Origin: Pelodera strongyloides | Taxonomy: Eukaryota > Nematoda > Chromadorea > Rhabditida > Rhabditidae | Assembly: GCA_036852015.1 (NCBI GenBank) | Contig: JAANDG010000053.1 | Coordinates: 310,001 to 374,000, forward strand | Direction of reading: 5' to 3' | Length of the DNA: 64,000 nucleotides | Shown: piece by piece, positions 50,936 through 63,700 of the stretch | Numbering within the stretch: the stretch's first letter is position 1 | Layout of the letters: every line of letters starts with the position of its first letter | Translations under genes and position numbers: made by a program | The notes under the pieces: generated by a model | What the model was told of the DNA's origin: nothing | Databases searched by the model: none | What the model saw: only the letters and a program-made list of their open reading frames with translations

Positions 50936-51758
50936 TTTGACCGGAATTCAGACCGGCTGTGCGAAGCAACCCTCGAACGAAGCCGCCTCGCGAAGAAGTG
51001 GTACCTCCGATGATGTAATCAACTGCGGATAGAGTCGGGCTGCGACACTGCCCAGCAAAGCACGTGGTAATACATGCAAGATACTCCGTCGCAGTTTTAT
51101 GGCTACCGTAGATTTTCAAATCAAAATGGCGGGAAGATTTAATTTCAATGCGGGAAGGAAATTTCCTTCGGAGTGCACCATTCGGCGACCACTTGGCGAC
51201 CATTTTTCACGAAAACACAAGCAAATGGTCACCATGTGGTCGCCAAATGGCCGGATTTCGGTCACGTAATGTCAATGGAAAATATTCAAAAACACCGGCT
51301 ACATATGGTCTCGGGGCACATTCCGTCTGCGTTCGGCTTTTTGTTGTGAAAAGAAGTGGTAGCTGTTGATATCTAATTAACAGTTTATGGTCATAGCCTG
51401 TTAACTATCTTTTGGAAGATTGATATCGAGCCTTTGGATATAATTGGGCAGGATCTTTCTTATGCAAGATAGAGAGGATGCGCGGTAATTGTAAGTTACA
51501 ACTCTTCCCTTGATCTTTGAATTAGGTGATAGGTGATAAGTGTGCCTTGTTTGCTTGCTTCCTGTTCATTGTATTATCTTTCGTTTACCGGCAACTTTGC
51601 TTTTATAGATGCCAGGTATTTAGCCGGATTCGTTGTGCCAAAGTGTGGGCGTAGTGTAGCGTAGCCTGTTTGTTTGGAAAAATTGTTTCGTTTTGTTTAT
51701 TGCTGCTCTTCCTCACATTCGTAGTTATTAACTAATACAATATCTTGAAGGGGAATTG
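50936..51758. promoter_or_regulatory. Divergent promoter interval of eEF1G and WDHD1
   Basis: 823 bp separate the two start codons. Within 51185-51260 is a short inverted pattern (tggcgaccatttttcacg and aaatggtcaccatgtggtcg). No TATA box is obvious near either gene. The interval must hold both promoters unless unseen 5' exons lie further away. Confidence 0.5.
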
Positions 51759-54700
51759 ATGAGCGGACCTAGGTTCTCAGAGGCCATTCAAGGACACACT
51801 GGACAGGAGAATGTTTTAGTTGATCTGGCTACCGACGCGAGTGGAAGCCATTATCATGTGTGTTATTCTTTCTTTTTGCTGTTTTCGGATTACTTGTACT
51901 TCATTATGCTTTTGAACAGTTGTCGATTTTCTGCATTTTTCATTGGTTTTTATTTAGTTTTACACTTGTTCTACTGATGGTTCGTTGTATCAGTGGACTT
52001 CTGCCACCTTTCAAAGCAAAGATGGCACCCCTGTTGAGAAGAAGATTGGAGAGCAAGCACATTCCTGTGTGTCTTGGCATGTGAGTTCTCGGCTCAGTAT
52101 TGATTATGACAGCATCATATTGCATGTGCTATGTGCATAGTGCTGGATTCATACGAAAGAAATATTGAAATGTTGTTTGTATGTACGGATACTAAGGGAA
52201 TGAGACAACTTCATAGCGTAATTGGAATAGAAGCACAGACCGACAGACCTATGTTGTATAAAGACGAGCCTTGTATGTTCTCTTCTGCGCATGTGCTACT
52301 AAATACAGTTGCTGCAAACAGTTCAGTAAACGAAACGAGTAAACATTTAAAAATAAGCCTCTAGGATCCAAACTTTGTTATTATGCTTTTATATAACTTG
52401 TGTTAAGGGCGAGAATGTATTTTTCGGATATACGAGTGTCGACGAATTAACCGAAATTGAGTCGAATACGCTTGGCAGGTTTGTGTTTCTTTTTGTTTGT
52501 TTATGGTTTTGTGTTTGCTGGCTAGCCTAATTTATTTCGTCTTTCTTTTCTTTTATGAGATCAACACATTTACTTGACAGTTTCGCTGGGAAAAATAGTT
52601 CCTTTTCGGTGGGGTTTTTTCTCTACTTAAAAATGGATTTACCGAAATGACCCATCCCATTGTTAAACGTTTTACTCTTCTACTTCTACTGCCACATGTG
52701 CAATTATTCCTAGTGCGTAACTGATTTAATAGTTGCACAAGAGTATTCGACTCTTGCTGTTCCCTGCCTCTGCATGAGTTGCTTCGAAGAGCTTGCGAAA
52801 TTTGCTTACATCAATTCCCATAATTCAGATTGTCCGCAGTATCTGGTGATATTTTGCCTCCCGTTCTCCAATTTTCATTGTCGCTCACCACAACGTCTGC
52901 GTCAAAAAAATACGTTGCGGCTGGATCTTTGTAAGCTTAACTTTGTAATGTTCTTGTTCGGTCGTCTATCTCGTAGTTCAACTTTTCAGTCTTCACCTTG
53001 TAATGTTGTACTTAATTTGGCTGACGAATGAGTGTTTCTTTATTTGAACGGTTGTGTATTTTCAGAGATTTTTGCGTTAAATGGAAGAATTTTTCCGAGA
53101 ACTCGAAGGTTCAGAGAGTTGAATGTGATAATCTTCCTGTATGTGTCGCAATCGATCCTCTAGAAAAGGTAAGGTAGTCATGAATTTGTATTGCCTGTTT
53201 TTTGTTCTATACTTGGGAGTAGTTAATGTGGGGGTATACTGTCTCCATCGGTGCTTTTTTTCCGCAGTTCTTTTATTTTTTGCGCTTAATGAGGGCACCT
53301 GACACATCAATATTTTCTTATACGTCGTGAATTTTATTAGTTTTGTTATCGATTGCCACACTTAAATTATTTCAGTTTATTGCGGCAAGTTTTTGCGATG
53401 GATCCGTGTGCATCTACGATCTGTTGAGCGGAAACAAATGTGCTGAATTGGAAAAGCTATTCCAGGGATTCACCGACTGCCAGTAGGTCTCCTTTGCTCG
53501 TTATTATTGTTTTGTATATGTTGTGATTCTATTTCTTGGGAAAGGAAAATGATTTCCAAATATCATTCCGAATTCCAATTAGATCTTGTGGATCGAGTGG
53601 ACTCGTTTTCTTTTGACTTACGAATTTGTGAAGTGAATGAACTTTTTGGTTTGCTGTGTTTAGTTACATTGTTATATTATGGTTGTTTGTTGAATACTTG
53701 GTTAGAATGAACTTAATTCCAATAAAGACAAATAACGAAATACAACAAATAGAACTACATGAAACGAAAATGCGCATAACAGTTCCATTTAGTCCGAAGA
53801 ATTCTCGAGCTATTCTTGTTTGGAACAAGACCGGATCCGAGCTGTATGTTCCTGCCTATGGAAAAATCAAAGTTATCGAACGCTCTTCGTTTACCGAGCT
53901 ACCTTCTACATTCCAACACGAGGAAACAAACACAGTTAGTTTTCTGGTGCAGTGTTTTCTCGATGCTATATATATCATGATCTATATAATCAATCCACTA
54001 TCTAGAGTTCTACATACTTTTTTGTAAAAGAAAATTTTGTGGACTATGTTCTTTCTAATTATGTTGTTTGCAATTTGCAATGAATTGACATTTTTGTCCA
54101 CTTATTCGCCCATTTTCTTGTGTGTGTTTGTTTTCGTTCCGTCCGTTAGTGATTTAGGTTTGTAAGTGTAGATATGTTCGTAGCTCATTCTTTGCTTCTA
54201 TAGGAGACGTTCAGTACTGCAGCATTGTCGCCATGTGGCAATTATTTTGCTGCAGCTACACTTAGAGGAAAAGTATGTATATGGAAAACTCGCACAAGGT
54301 AAGAGAATATAATTTCTTTATTAATTCCATGAAGTTTTGTCTGGGCTACACTCCTGTTTGTCTCTGTCATACTCGTACAGCATTAACAGTACATAATATG
54401 TACGGTAAATAGACGTATTTGTGTTGTTTTATTGATTAACGGAGAATAGATTTGTACGTCTTATTTCATTGACATCTATGGGGACATATGTGCTGTTGCA
54501 TTTTATTTTACTTTGTTTTTATAGGTCTCCTGTCTCATATTCTCAATATGAAAATAAGTCTCGCAAGATTCCGATTTCTGCTATCGGTTTTGACCCTTCT
54601 CAACCTGGCAACCTGATCATTGTTGATACAAAGGTATACTTTTTTACAGGTTATATTTGAATTTTAACCATTACCATCATTAGATTATAGCTTCGTTTTA

Positions 54701-57700
54701 TAGTGTAATTATGCTAGTTTAGTCCGTGTGCATGACCATCTGATTGTAGTAGTTGAGCTGCTTGATTGTTAATTTGGAGTCGTGAGTTCAAACGTGTATG
54801 TTTGCATTTACGCTTTCTTCTGTGTATTTTGTTTTGTTCCTTCCTCTTCCTCGTATACATTGACAGTTTCCCAGGAATGTGTTTCAATACTACATGACGC
54901 TGTGAGTATGGAACATCTGGACGCCATAGAACAAAGCGTTTCCTCAAGTGTGAAGGCTGCGGAACAATCGGACGAGGACGACGAAGAACCTGTGAAGCCG
55001 AAAAAGCGCATTGTCAATTCATTTTTCGACGACGAAGCGGAATCTGATGGAGAGGTTACTAATGATGACGAGGCGACAAACAAGGAGGTTGTGGAAACGG
55101 AATTAAGGGATGAGGACGAGGATACCAGAAGTTAGTTTTCTTTCTAAGTATAGCGGTGGTATGTCATGTGTTTTTTTTAACCCACCGCGACTACCTCCCC
55201 AGTTTGTTTCGTGTGGTGTCCCGGAATACGGAGAAGTGTAGTATGAGTTTGAAAAATCCGACTCTCTTTCAGTGTCAACTGATATTGCGGCAATCAAGAA
55301 GCGTTTTGGCTTTGCTGATGAGCAGATGGGTATCGACGATGACCTGGATAACAGACCGGACACATTTGTGCCGATTACTGATTTTGAGGTTAGAATGTAG
55401 TATTTATTGAATAAATGTCTTCCAGACTTCTGCGAAACTTTTCTGCCTTATGTGGTTAATGTGGTATCGTACCTCAGTCATTATCTTTATGCATTCTAGG
55501 TGCCACCAACAACGAGCCAAGTGACTGCTGTTTCTTTTAAACCACCACTACTGCCTCCCCACTTTGTTTCGGGTGGTGTTCCAGAAAAGACTCATGATGG
55601 TGTGCGACTGCGAAAGCGCTTCTTGGTATGTTTCTGTCTCATTCATGTATGCATACGTATCGGTTGCATAACTATTCAGCAAACTGGTTATAGTGTTAAT
55701 TTAACATGAAGAGGTGCGACAATGAAAATAATTAGCTTTTTGCACAAAGTTAGTACATCTGAGGCTACTCCCGCTACTCTCTCATCTTACTGTACACCTG
55801 TACGATAATCTTTTTTTTTTCAAGTAATAATAGTAATCGTTAGTTGTTTAGAAATGGAATTCGTCTGGCGTTATTCGCTGGTTCAAAGAAGACGACGATG
55901 AGTCAACAATAGAGGTTTGACTGTTTTTGTTTAGTGGGTTGTCGATGGTTGATTAATAACAGGCATGTTATGTTAACTGATGTATTATTCGTAAGCCTAA
56001 CATTGAGCGGGAATAGTAGCTTTCTATATTCAGATTCAATTCCACGATGTATCGGTTTACTCTGAGATAGTGCTTCCAAATAAGGATACGCGTTACTGTA
56101 TGGGTGATTTGTGTGGCCAAGCAATTGTGCTTGCTAGTAAGGAACGCGGCCAACGTCCAAGGTTTGTATTGCATTGACATTATACGTTGTGATTTTTTTT
56201 TCTTTTTTATTGTGAGCTTATATATATCACTACTTTATTCACACGAACAATCAATCAGATACAACATCAATCAAGTACATGGAACAAGTGCGGAAAGTTT
56301 CTTAGGTTTCTAGCGTCGTGCTTTTTCAATCTGCGGAGGGAATGCGTGGGTGGAGGGGAGATTTTTCTTCAGATAATGTCGATCCTTTATCTTTCCACAC
56401 TTTCCAGTGATGTTTTGTGGAGTTATACAGAGTGCTTGACGACGAGATGAAAGGACAAATCCTTCGAAGTCTTCAGAGGCCATATTCACCAATCCGATTC
56501 CCTCGGGGAAATATTCCCTGGGGACAGAAAATACCATTCTAATGTGAGACTGTGAGACACGCAGAGAAAAAGACGGGGAATTCCCCATGGGCCATGGGGA
56601 ATTGAGTGGTGAATATGGCCTATGGATAGGCAATGGGGGAGCCTCGTTTTCCCCGCCTCGGTGGCATTGAGTGAGTGTGTGTGTGGCTGGATTGGAACTC
56701 GGGTCGGCTGAGAAGCGCGGACGTTTCCAATCGGCCACCGAGGCCATCTTCTCTGAAAGAGATATTCAATTTTATATTATGCAATTTTAGCGATGTGCAC
56801 GTGATTCACATTACTGTCTGGGATAATGAATCTCGCACGTGGACAGTGCAGTTGCCACTGGGGGATGGTGCGGTGGATGTCCTAGTAACCAAGGAACTAG
56901 TTGCCGTACTCACTAAACAACGAAATTTGCGTATCTTCACCTTAACTGGAACACAGAGACATGTCATCTCGCACGCCGGTCGGTTGTTGTTTATAAGTCG
57001 AACTTTGCAAGTAAATTGTCGGGTTTGATTTTTTTTTGCCTAAGCAAGGGGGTCAGGTTGGTGCATGAAAACACGCACGAACCACTTCCGGATTAGTTTT
57101 GTCCGGAAGCAATTCGAAATTAATATATTTGACCGAAACATGGTGTTTTTATTAATACGGGTCTATCCGCTATCACTAAGCTAAAGAAACCACCTCTAAC
57201 CAACTCCATTTACGCACGGAATTTATACCCTGTAAGTATTGTAGCGCTTTAAATTGTGCGGTATTCTAGAACCAATTCTGACTGCATGTGCCTTCGGACG
57301 TCAGGTTGCTGTCGTTTCTGTTCATGGTGGGCCCTATTGGGTGGAAAATGAAGAGGATGGAAACAGGGAGCCGAGGTTTCAGGTTGGCCACCATTCTTTC
57401 GCTTTTAATTATGATTTGTCTATCAGTTTTTTTGGATCTTCTAGTATTCACATTAGTTTTGGATTGTAAAATGTATTGCTGATTTGCTAGGCTGTTGGTG
57501 AGTAAGCCTTTTGATTGAATCTGAATGTTCGCGCATCACCGACCCATGATCCAAATTCAACGTTTACCTGTGGCACCTTTGCTTGCAGCACACGGTGACC
57601 ATCTACACCCTTCCCGCTAACAATTCGTATGCTCGGAGGACTGAGTGTGTACGTGTGATTCCCTTGCCACTTGGACTGAATAACCAAATCATGTGGATAA

Positions 57701-60287
57701 ACTTCACCAACAAAGGCCGATTGGTTGTTATGGATTCTAGTTGTGAGTTATTTCCTAAGACAATGGGAGGGCTTCCTCTTTTCGGTGGAAGTTTTAGTTT
57801 TGTGCCTGAGATCTTTGCTTTGTTTCCTCAATCTCATGTGGTTCTTCGTGTTCTCCTTTCCTTGGAATTCAGAAATAGATGGTACACCGTAGTCTCTATG
57901 AGTTTCTAGAATTTAGCGTTTTATGGCTACAGATATTTTTCGATTTTCAGGTGTTGTGCGACTACTCACGCACCAGAATTTCTGGGCTCCCATCTTTTCT
58001 TCGTCTGAAGACGAAGTTCGTGCTCGCTCAGACACACTGTGGCCCATTTCTGTAGTCGAATCTGCACAGAGACCTCAGATCAGGTATCATTACTCCAACT
58101 TGAATCCCTTCTTCTCCTACTCCGGTTTAACTTTTTGAATTTCTTTCATAAAAGGTAGCCATTAAAGCAGTATAACAATAAAGTTGAAACGTATGTTGGA
58201 AAACTGCGTTTCCGTGTAGTAGAAACCTGGTAGGAACTCTTGGCAGACATTAGATCTCAACAAACTGCGTTTATATATCGTCGAACGTTTTGCAAATTAA
58301 TCCATGGGTAGGATTGACCCGAACACTTTGTATGCAGTACATGCAGTTGCTAAAACTAGTTCCCTTGAAGTATCGAATCTACCTCCGTTTCAGATATATT
58401 TACTGTCGTGGGAGTCGCCATCCTTTGGTTGAGCTGAAACAGACACCAGTCATTGCCGAGTGGAAACTGCCGCTGTGTAATCCGGTAGGAACTCTTGGCA
58501 GATATTAGATCTTAAAGCTGAGACTCAGATTTAAATAACGGATTTTGTTGCCTATCTCTAATTAAAACATTATTTAGGAATCGGATAAAACCAAACTGGA
58601 ATCATCGCTTCTTCTGAATGAAATGCTTCGTGCCGCTGATGGGGAGGTACGTATTGTTTGTATTATGTTTTTGATCGGTGAATATTTGTTATTCGAATTT
58701 GAATTTATTTCCCGACTTTCAGGCTTCCAAGGAGGATTTGTCGAACCTGGTGAAATTGTTTGCAATAGCGGTGAAGAGTGAGCGGAATGCTCGTGCGAGT
58801 GAGCTGGCCTCATTTTGCACCACTTCCAAGGGAATTCAAATAATGTGCAATTATGCTGCGAAACAGAAGCGGAACACCCTCGTGGAAAAGGTGCGACTGA
58901 TTTTACCTACTAAGGTTACCGACAGTTATGAGACCGACTCTGATGCGGTTGAATCTCATTAAGATTAGTATTGAAGATCTGTAGCGGCGAACTGTGGCCC
59001 TTGATTTATACATGTTGTTATTTAGGTTTCCGAAATTGGTCGCGAGGCAGTTGCGAATGTTGAAAACAGAACATTTTCGTCGTCCTCGGGAAACTCGTCT
59101 GAACATGGGGCCTTTGCTCCGAGACAGGTTGTCATGAAAAGGAGACAGGGAGAAGATATAGAGGATAGACGAACTTCACAAGTTCGGGATCTCAGTGATG
59201 GACAGGAAATGCGAGATGATCACCTGAGCAATGAACCGTCGATTGATGTGGTGCCTGAAGAGGAAGAGGTAGGTGGTTTTTTTTTGTACTTGCTCAATTA
59301 GTTAAAGTATACCTAGGCCGTACTACGGTATGTCCAGTGAGTATCTGGTGTTGGACATTTAGGTGAACTCGTCTAGCTTTTTAGGTGCCAGACACTTCTA
59401 CTCCAAGATGTTCCACAAATGTTCTCCCACTACAGAATTCGCAAAAGAAAAATCCGTTCAAGGTTCTTCTTTTTTTCGTCTTGACTAGTAGTTTTCCACT
59501 TTCTACTCAGTACTCAGCTTTGAAATTAAATGTATTTACTCTACTTTGCAGAGATCTTTGAACGTATCTACGATGTCAGATACTTCCATGTCTTTATTTG
59601 AGCAATTGGAATCCCCATTGAACCCGCGAGGCAAAAGGCAGGATGCTGAAGAAACGGTACATTTTTATATATTGACACATTTCGGGGCCAGTTTTACAGT
59701 ACTATTAGCGTTTTCCATGCTTTGGCCTTTTTAAGGCCTGCCCGAGCACACAGTTTTTTTAGCAGAAGGTGTTCACTCCTCGAGTAAAGCAGGCGAAACT
59801 GAACTTTGGAGGTGCAGCTCGCGAGAAGGAGAATATGGACGCTATACCAAAAACTGCGGAAGGAAAGTGAGTGCCTTCAACAATTTACTTCATGTTGTTG
59901 TGTTGCCTATGGATAAGCTAACTACAGCTAATTGTGACGGTATCAATAGTTAACATTGTTTAATTTTTATCCCAGTGTAACTTTTTTTACAGACACACCG
60001 CATTTGATCTGTGGCTGTTCGAGAACGAATCAAGACTTAGGTCAGATTTTACTGGAGATGAAATGGACTTCTCCAAGTTCTGCGCACAGTCGTTCAGAAT
60101 GTTGCCACCAGCACAGAAAAAGGTACTGTATACATTATTATATGAGGTTTCCTGGTGACCGTATAGTGAGTTTTTGCTTTACCACGTGTTATAGCATTGT
60201 CTGTGTTTGTAACTACCACTTGCTGCATTCTGATTAACGAAAATTTTGTTATTCAGGAATGGAAATCTCGCGCAGAAACCGCCTGAG
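51759..60287 (+). CDS. WDHD1: WDHD1 / AND-1 / Ctf4 replisome scaffold
   Basis: Trimeric adaptor that couples the CMG helicase to DNA polymerase alpha-primase. 26 exons, all in phase, 1064 aa (human 1129): 51759-51857, 51994-52080, 52408-52478, 53066-53168, 53376-53482, 53706-53934, 54204-54298, 54525-54633, 54875-55130, 55273-55388, 55500-55625, 55852-55914, 56034-56161, 56791-56978, 57270-57382, 57589-57742, 57951-58083, 58394-58484, 58578-58646, 58723-58890, 59026-59268, 59385-59462, 59552-59656, 59763-59866, 59993-60122, 60258-60287. N-terminal WD40 repeats (about 1-300; FIAASFCDGSVCIYDL, LSPCGNYFAAATLRGKVCIW), an acidic linker (SDEDDEEPVKPKKR), then the second beta-propeller and helical Ctf4 domain (about 400-800; NQIMWINFTNKGRLVV, RLLTHQNFW). 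The basic tail contains KKNPFK and ends in the HMG box (HTAFDLWLFENE...KKEWKSRAE), which here is the very C-terminus. Acceptor choice at 59763 or 59766 is ambiguous. Confidence 0.95.
56310..56757 (-). mobile_element. tRNA-derived SINE in WDHD1 intron
   Basis: On the minus strand the head has ggcctcggtggccgattgg (A-box region) and gacccgagttccaatccagc (B box), about 35 bp apart. A body follows containing the ttccccatggcccatgggga palindrome-like block, ttccctggggacagaaaata (inverse) and aatatggcctctgaag. The body shares text with 40870-41215. The insertion lies between WDHD1 exons 56034-56161 and 56791-56978 and ends about 33 bp from the downstream exon. Confidence 0.65.
58163..58290. repeat. 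MITE fragment and duplicated donor-region segment in WDHD1 intron
   Basis: attaaagcagtataacaat at 58163 is a left end of MITE family 1. At 58229 the segment ggtaggaactcttggcagac with attagatct is a near-identical copy of the donor region of exon 58394-58484 (58484 onward). Confidence 0.65.
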
Positions 60288-60389
60288 TGGACTTCAGCCG
60301 GCGCAACTTGTAAGGGAATTGGTACAAGTTCGAGTGTAACCATAAATGAAATCTTGTAAATGCAATGCAACATAACTTGAAAATGAGGC

Positions 60390-60395
60390 AATAAA
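60390..60395 (+). terminator. Polyadenylation signal of WDHD1
   Basis: AATAAA 103 nt after the WDHD1 stop codon, in the 500-bp convergent interval before the next gene's stop. Confidence 0.6.
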
Positions 60396-60788
60396 AATAT
60401 GTACTAATTTGTCTTTGACACAGGTTTGCAGACCATGGGTTTTATTATTTATTTCACAACGGAGTTAACAGAGCACCCGAACGGCAAATAGGTTTACGGA
60501 TGTTTCAGATAACAAATACGAAAGGCAAAGGCAGTTAAACATAAATAAAGCACATAAAACGAAAATATACAGACTCAATTGAGCAACAATGAGTACGTAT
60601 ACATAGAGGGCAACAATGAATAAGTACATCGATACTACATACATATTCGACTAATAATAGGAAGAAACAATACAGCTAGCTATATACAGTAGTATACAGA
60701 GAAAAGCATGGCAAGCTTGACCCGGAACGTGGAGGTTCGACACATATTGCACACGTAATATACTAGTAATTTCTACCTAAAACACCAT
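60396..60788. other. Convergent intergenic interval
   Basis: About 390 bp between the WDHD1 polyadenylation signal and the stop of the minus-strand gene. AT-rich; nothing else recognised. Confidence 0.5.
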
Positions 60789-63700
60789 TTACGTAGAACC
60801 TTCCTCATCATTTGATCCTTGACTCTCTTCTTCGGTGGCGTGCTCTTCGTTGATAGGTGGATGCAGCCCTTCAGGAACACATCTAAAATGAAAGCTTTGA
60901 TTTTATCATTCTCCTACCTGATGTAGATTTTCTTACAGAATCCCATAAGGAATGGCGAACTAATTCAAAATGCTTTCAATTCATCACAAACTAACACGAT
61001 GCAGAAACATAATGGATCTACTGAGGTACACTGCACGCCGGGTACATAACTAAACCGCACTACATGAGTTGATGGTTCAATAAAAAAAAGCTATATATAA
61101 AAAAAAACGAACCGCACAAACGACGATCCAAGGGTCTTGCGGCGATCATAGCAAGTTGATGCTCGGGAAGACTGAGAGCAGACACTCATTCGCGAGGATT
61201 TGTTCGATTCTCGAATGGAACTCACCGTGCTCACTGCTTCTCCGTCAATCATCTGCAAAAGTTAAAGCTATGTGGCACGTCGTTTACAATATCTGGGCAA
61301 CTGGCTCCCGTGTATTATATGGAAATTTATCAAGTAAAAACGAAGAAACTGAGTTATCTCGAAATGAAGATCTACGAACAATTTACATGGAAGGCATACT
61401 GTATGAGTGTATACTGTATACTGCATAAAATCACTTACGAGACGAACAGTGCGCAACACACTTGAGTAGTGCAAGTCCATAACGCCTGGGAAGTAAGGCT
61501 TTCGACGGATGCACATCTGGAAATGGGGATTAAACTATTAAACTGCTAGTGAATTATAAACAGTGTAAAGTTACAAAGAGGATGTGTGGTTACGAATCAC
61601 AGTCATTCCAAAAATCTACCAAGGATATGAGGCAACCTAAGCAACATAAGATAGTAAGACAAGAACAAACAAAAGGGGACTCACGATTGTATCATAAATG
61701 GCTGCAAAATCGTTTTCACCAATATAGCCGTTCTTCCAAAGAGCTGAAAATGTAAAGAATGCACATAGTTATGACCAAGAAACATTTTTTTTCAAGAGAA
61801 GGATACCCCTTCATGGTACATCTTACGTTTTGTTCGTAAAAAGCCAACGGCCAACATTACAGAGCAAGTGACACATTCGCATACCTCTAGAAAAATAGAC
61901 GGCGTTATCGGGATCAAAGGCGATTTGAAAGGCAAGAATTGATTTCTTCAGCGCTCGAACAGAACGATACACAATGTTGGACCAAGACTTCCTGAAACTA
62001 TTGATTATGTATGTCAATTGTCAATTATCAAAATTCAGAATACTGATCTGGTCTCGGCGTCTTGTGCTTTGTCCATGGCTTCTCTATATTCGACAAAGTT
62101 CACTTCCCTGCCCGATAAACTATACTTCTATGTATAGGACACAACGGCCAAGAGAGACAACGCCCTGGATTGGGGCTACCACAAAAATACCTTATCCTTC
62201 TAACCATAAAGCGCAAACGTGATCCTCCACTTGCATGCCAATTCTAATGTAAGTGTAATGGAAAAAATCGCATTAGAGACATGCAGTTGTCCAGCATATT
62301 TCAAAACCACGTGTCATACCTCTTTAAACAATTAAACATACAAAACAGACAATGGCAAAACATAAATAACCCACTGCAGTCTGCCAGTGTCCGCTCCTCG
62401 AACATCGATCGATCGAATGGAGCTCGAGTTCTTCGTGCAGCTCAACAACACCTTCTCACAGAGTGCAAAAGAGGAGTCAGTTATATCGAGATTCAGGGAA
62501 TTGACGACAACCTTAAAGAAAACCTGCACACAAAGATTTCCATTGCAATACGAGAATATTGTTTACATATTGCCAACAACGGCAGTACCAGTGAGTTATC
62601 GGTTATAGATCTTTGCGGAGAATAAAAATTAAAACCCTAGCAATAAGCAATAACATAACCAAATAAACTATGATTGTTAGAGTACTTGGAAATTACCATC
62701 TTTTCAGTGTTGATATCATCAGACGTGCTGCAACGGAGCAGCGTTAGTCGATTGGAAGACAGTCCCAACACTGAACAAATAATAAAGTAGTTTCAGTCTT
62801 ACGTTGGCTGCTAGCTTAGCAATGTACAAATGACACGTTCACATTTTGCTACTTTTCCACAGTACTGACCACTCGATCTTGACGTAAATGTAGCCATTTA
62901 ACTATGGTGGTTATATGCTCGACTGCTCGACATAAAGCAGACACACAAAAAATGAGACTACCTAGAGCAAGCTCCTTCAGGTTCAGAACTGAGTCAAAAA
63001 CTTCAAGGTGGAAGGAACAATGCAGTTCTTTGACAAAGTGGAATATCAGTGGAAAGCTGGCGTTTCCCTGAAACAGAAAATGATAATAATATTCAACTAG
63101 ATCATCTTCAAAAAAGACGAAAACCGGATCCCTAATGTAATCAATGCTCTAAAAACAATCGCTCGCAGGGAGAACCAAACCCTTGAGCAGTAACAAGACT
63201 ATCCGTGGCAACAGGAGCATACTGATGGAAGAAGCGCATAGTGAGTAGGAGCAAGGCTCATAGTATTTTAGGCCGGTCTTGTGCACGACAATGTGGCAAA
63301 ATGGGAAAAAACTCTCAATACTGAGGCAATTAACAAATTCAAACGAAAAAAAGGTCAAACCGGATATAAATTGCCAATTTCCATGTGGAAGTCGATGACC
63401 AAATTGGAATCACCGTAAACGTCGGGTTTTGGGACGAAACGGCCGAGAACTCTAAAACAGCGAAATAATCAACGACCACGTCGACCACAATAGGTAGATG
63501 ACACTGCACAACACGTTTAACTCCGTCCGCAGAATTTAAAAGCAAAGACCTGCATCTGTAGTTTAGAGACTTGAATGTCTGTCTGTGTAGGTGTCAACGA
63601 CAAGGCTTACCCGAACACGTTAGGCAAATTTCTGAGGTAAACAAGGTCAAAGAAGCGACCGTCGTTTAGAGTGATTGCCAATCTTTGTGAAGAGCTGGAC

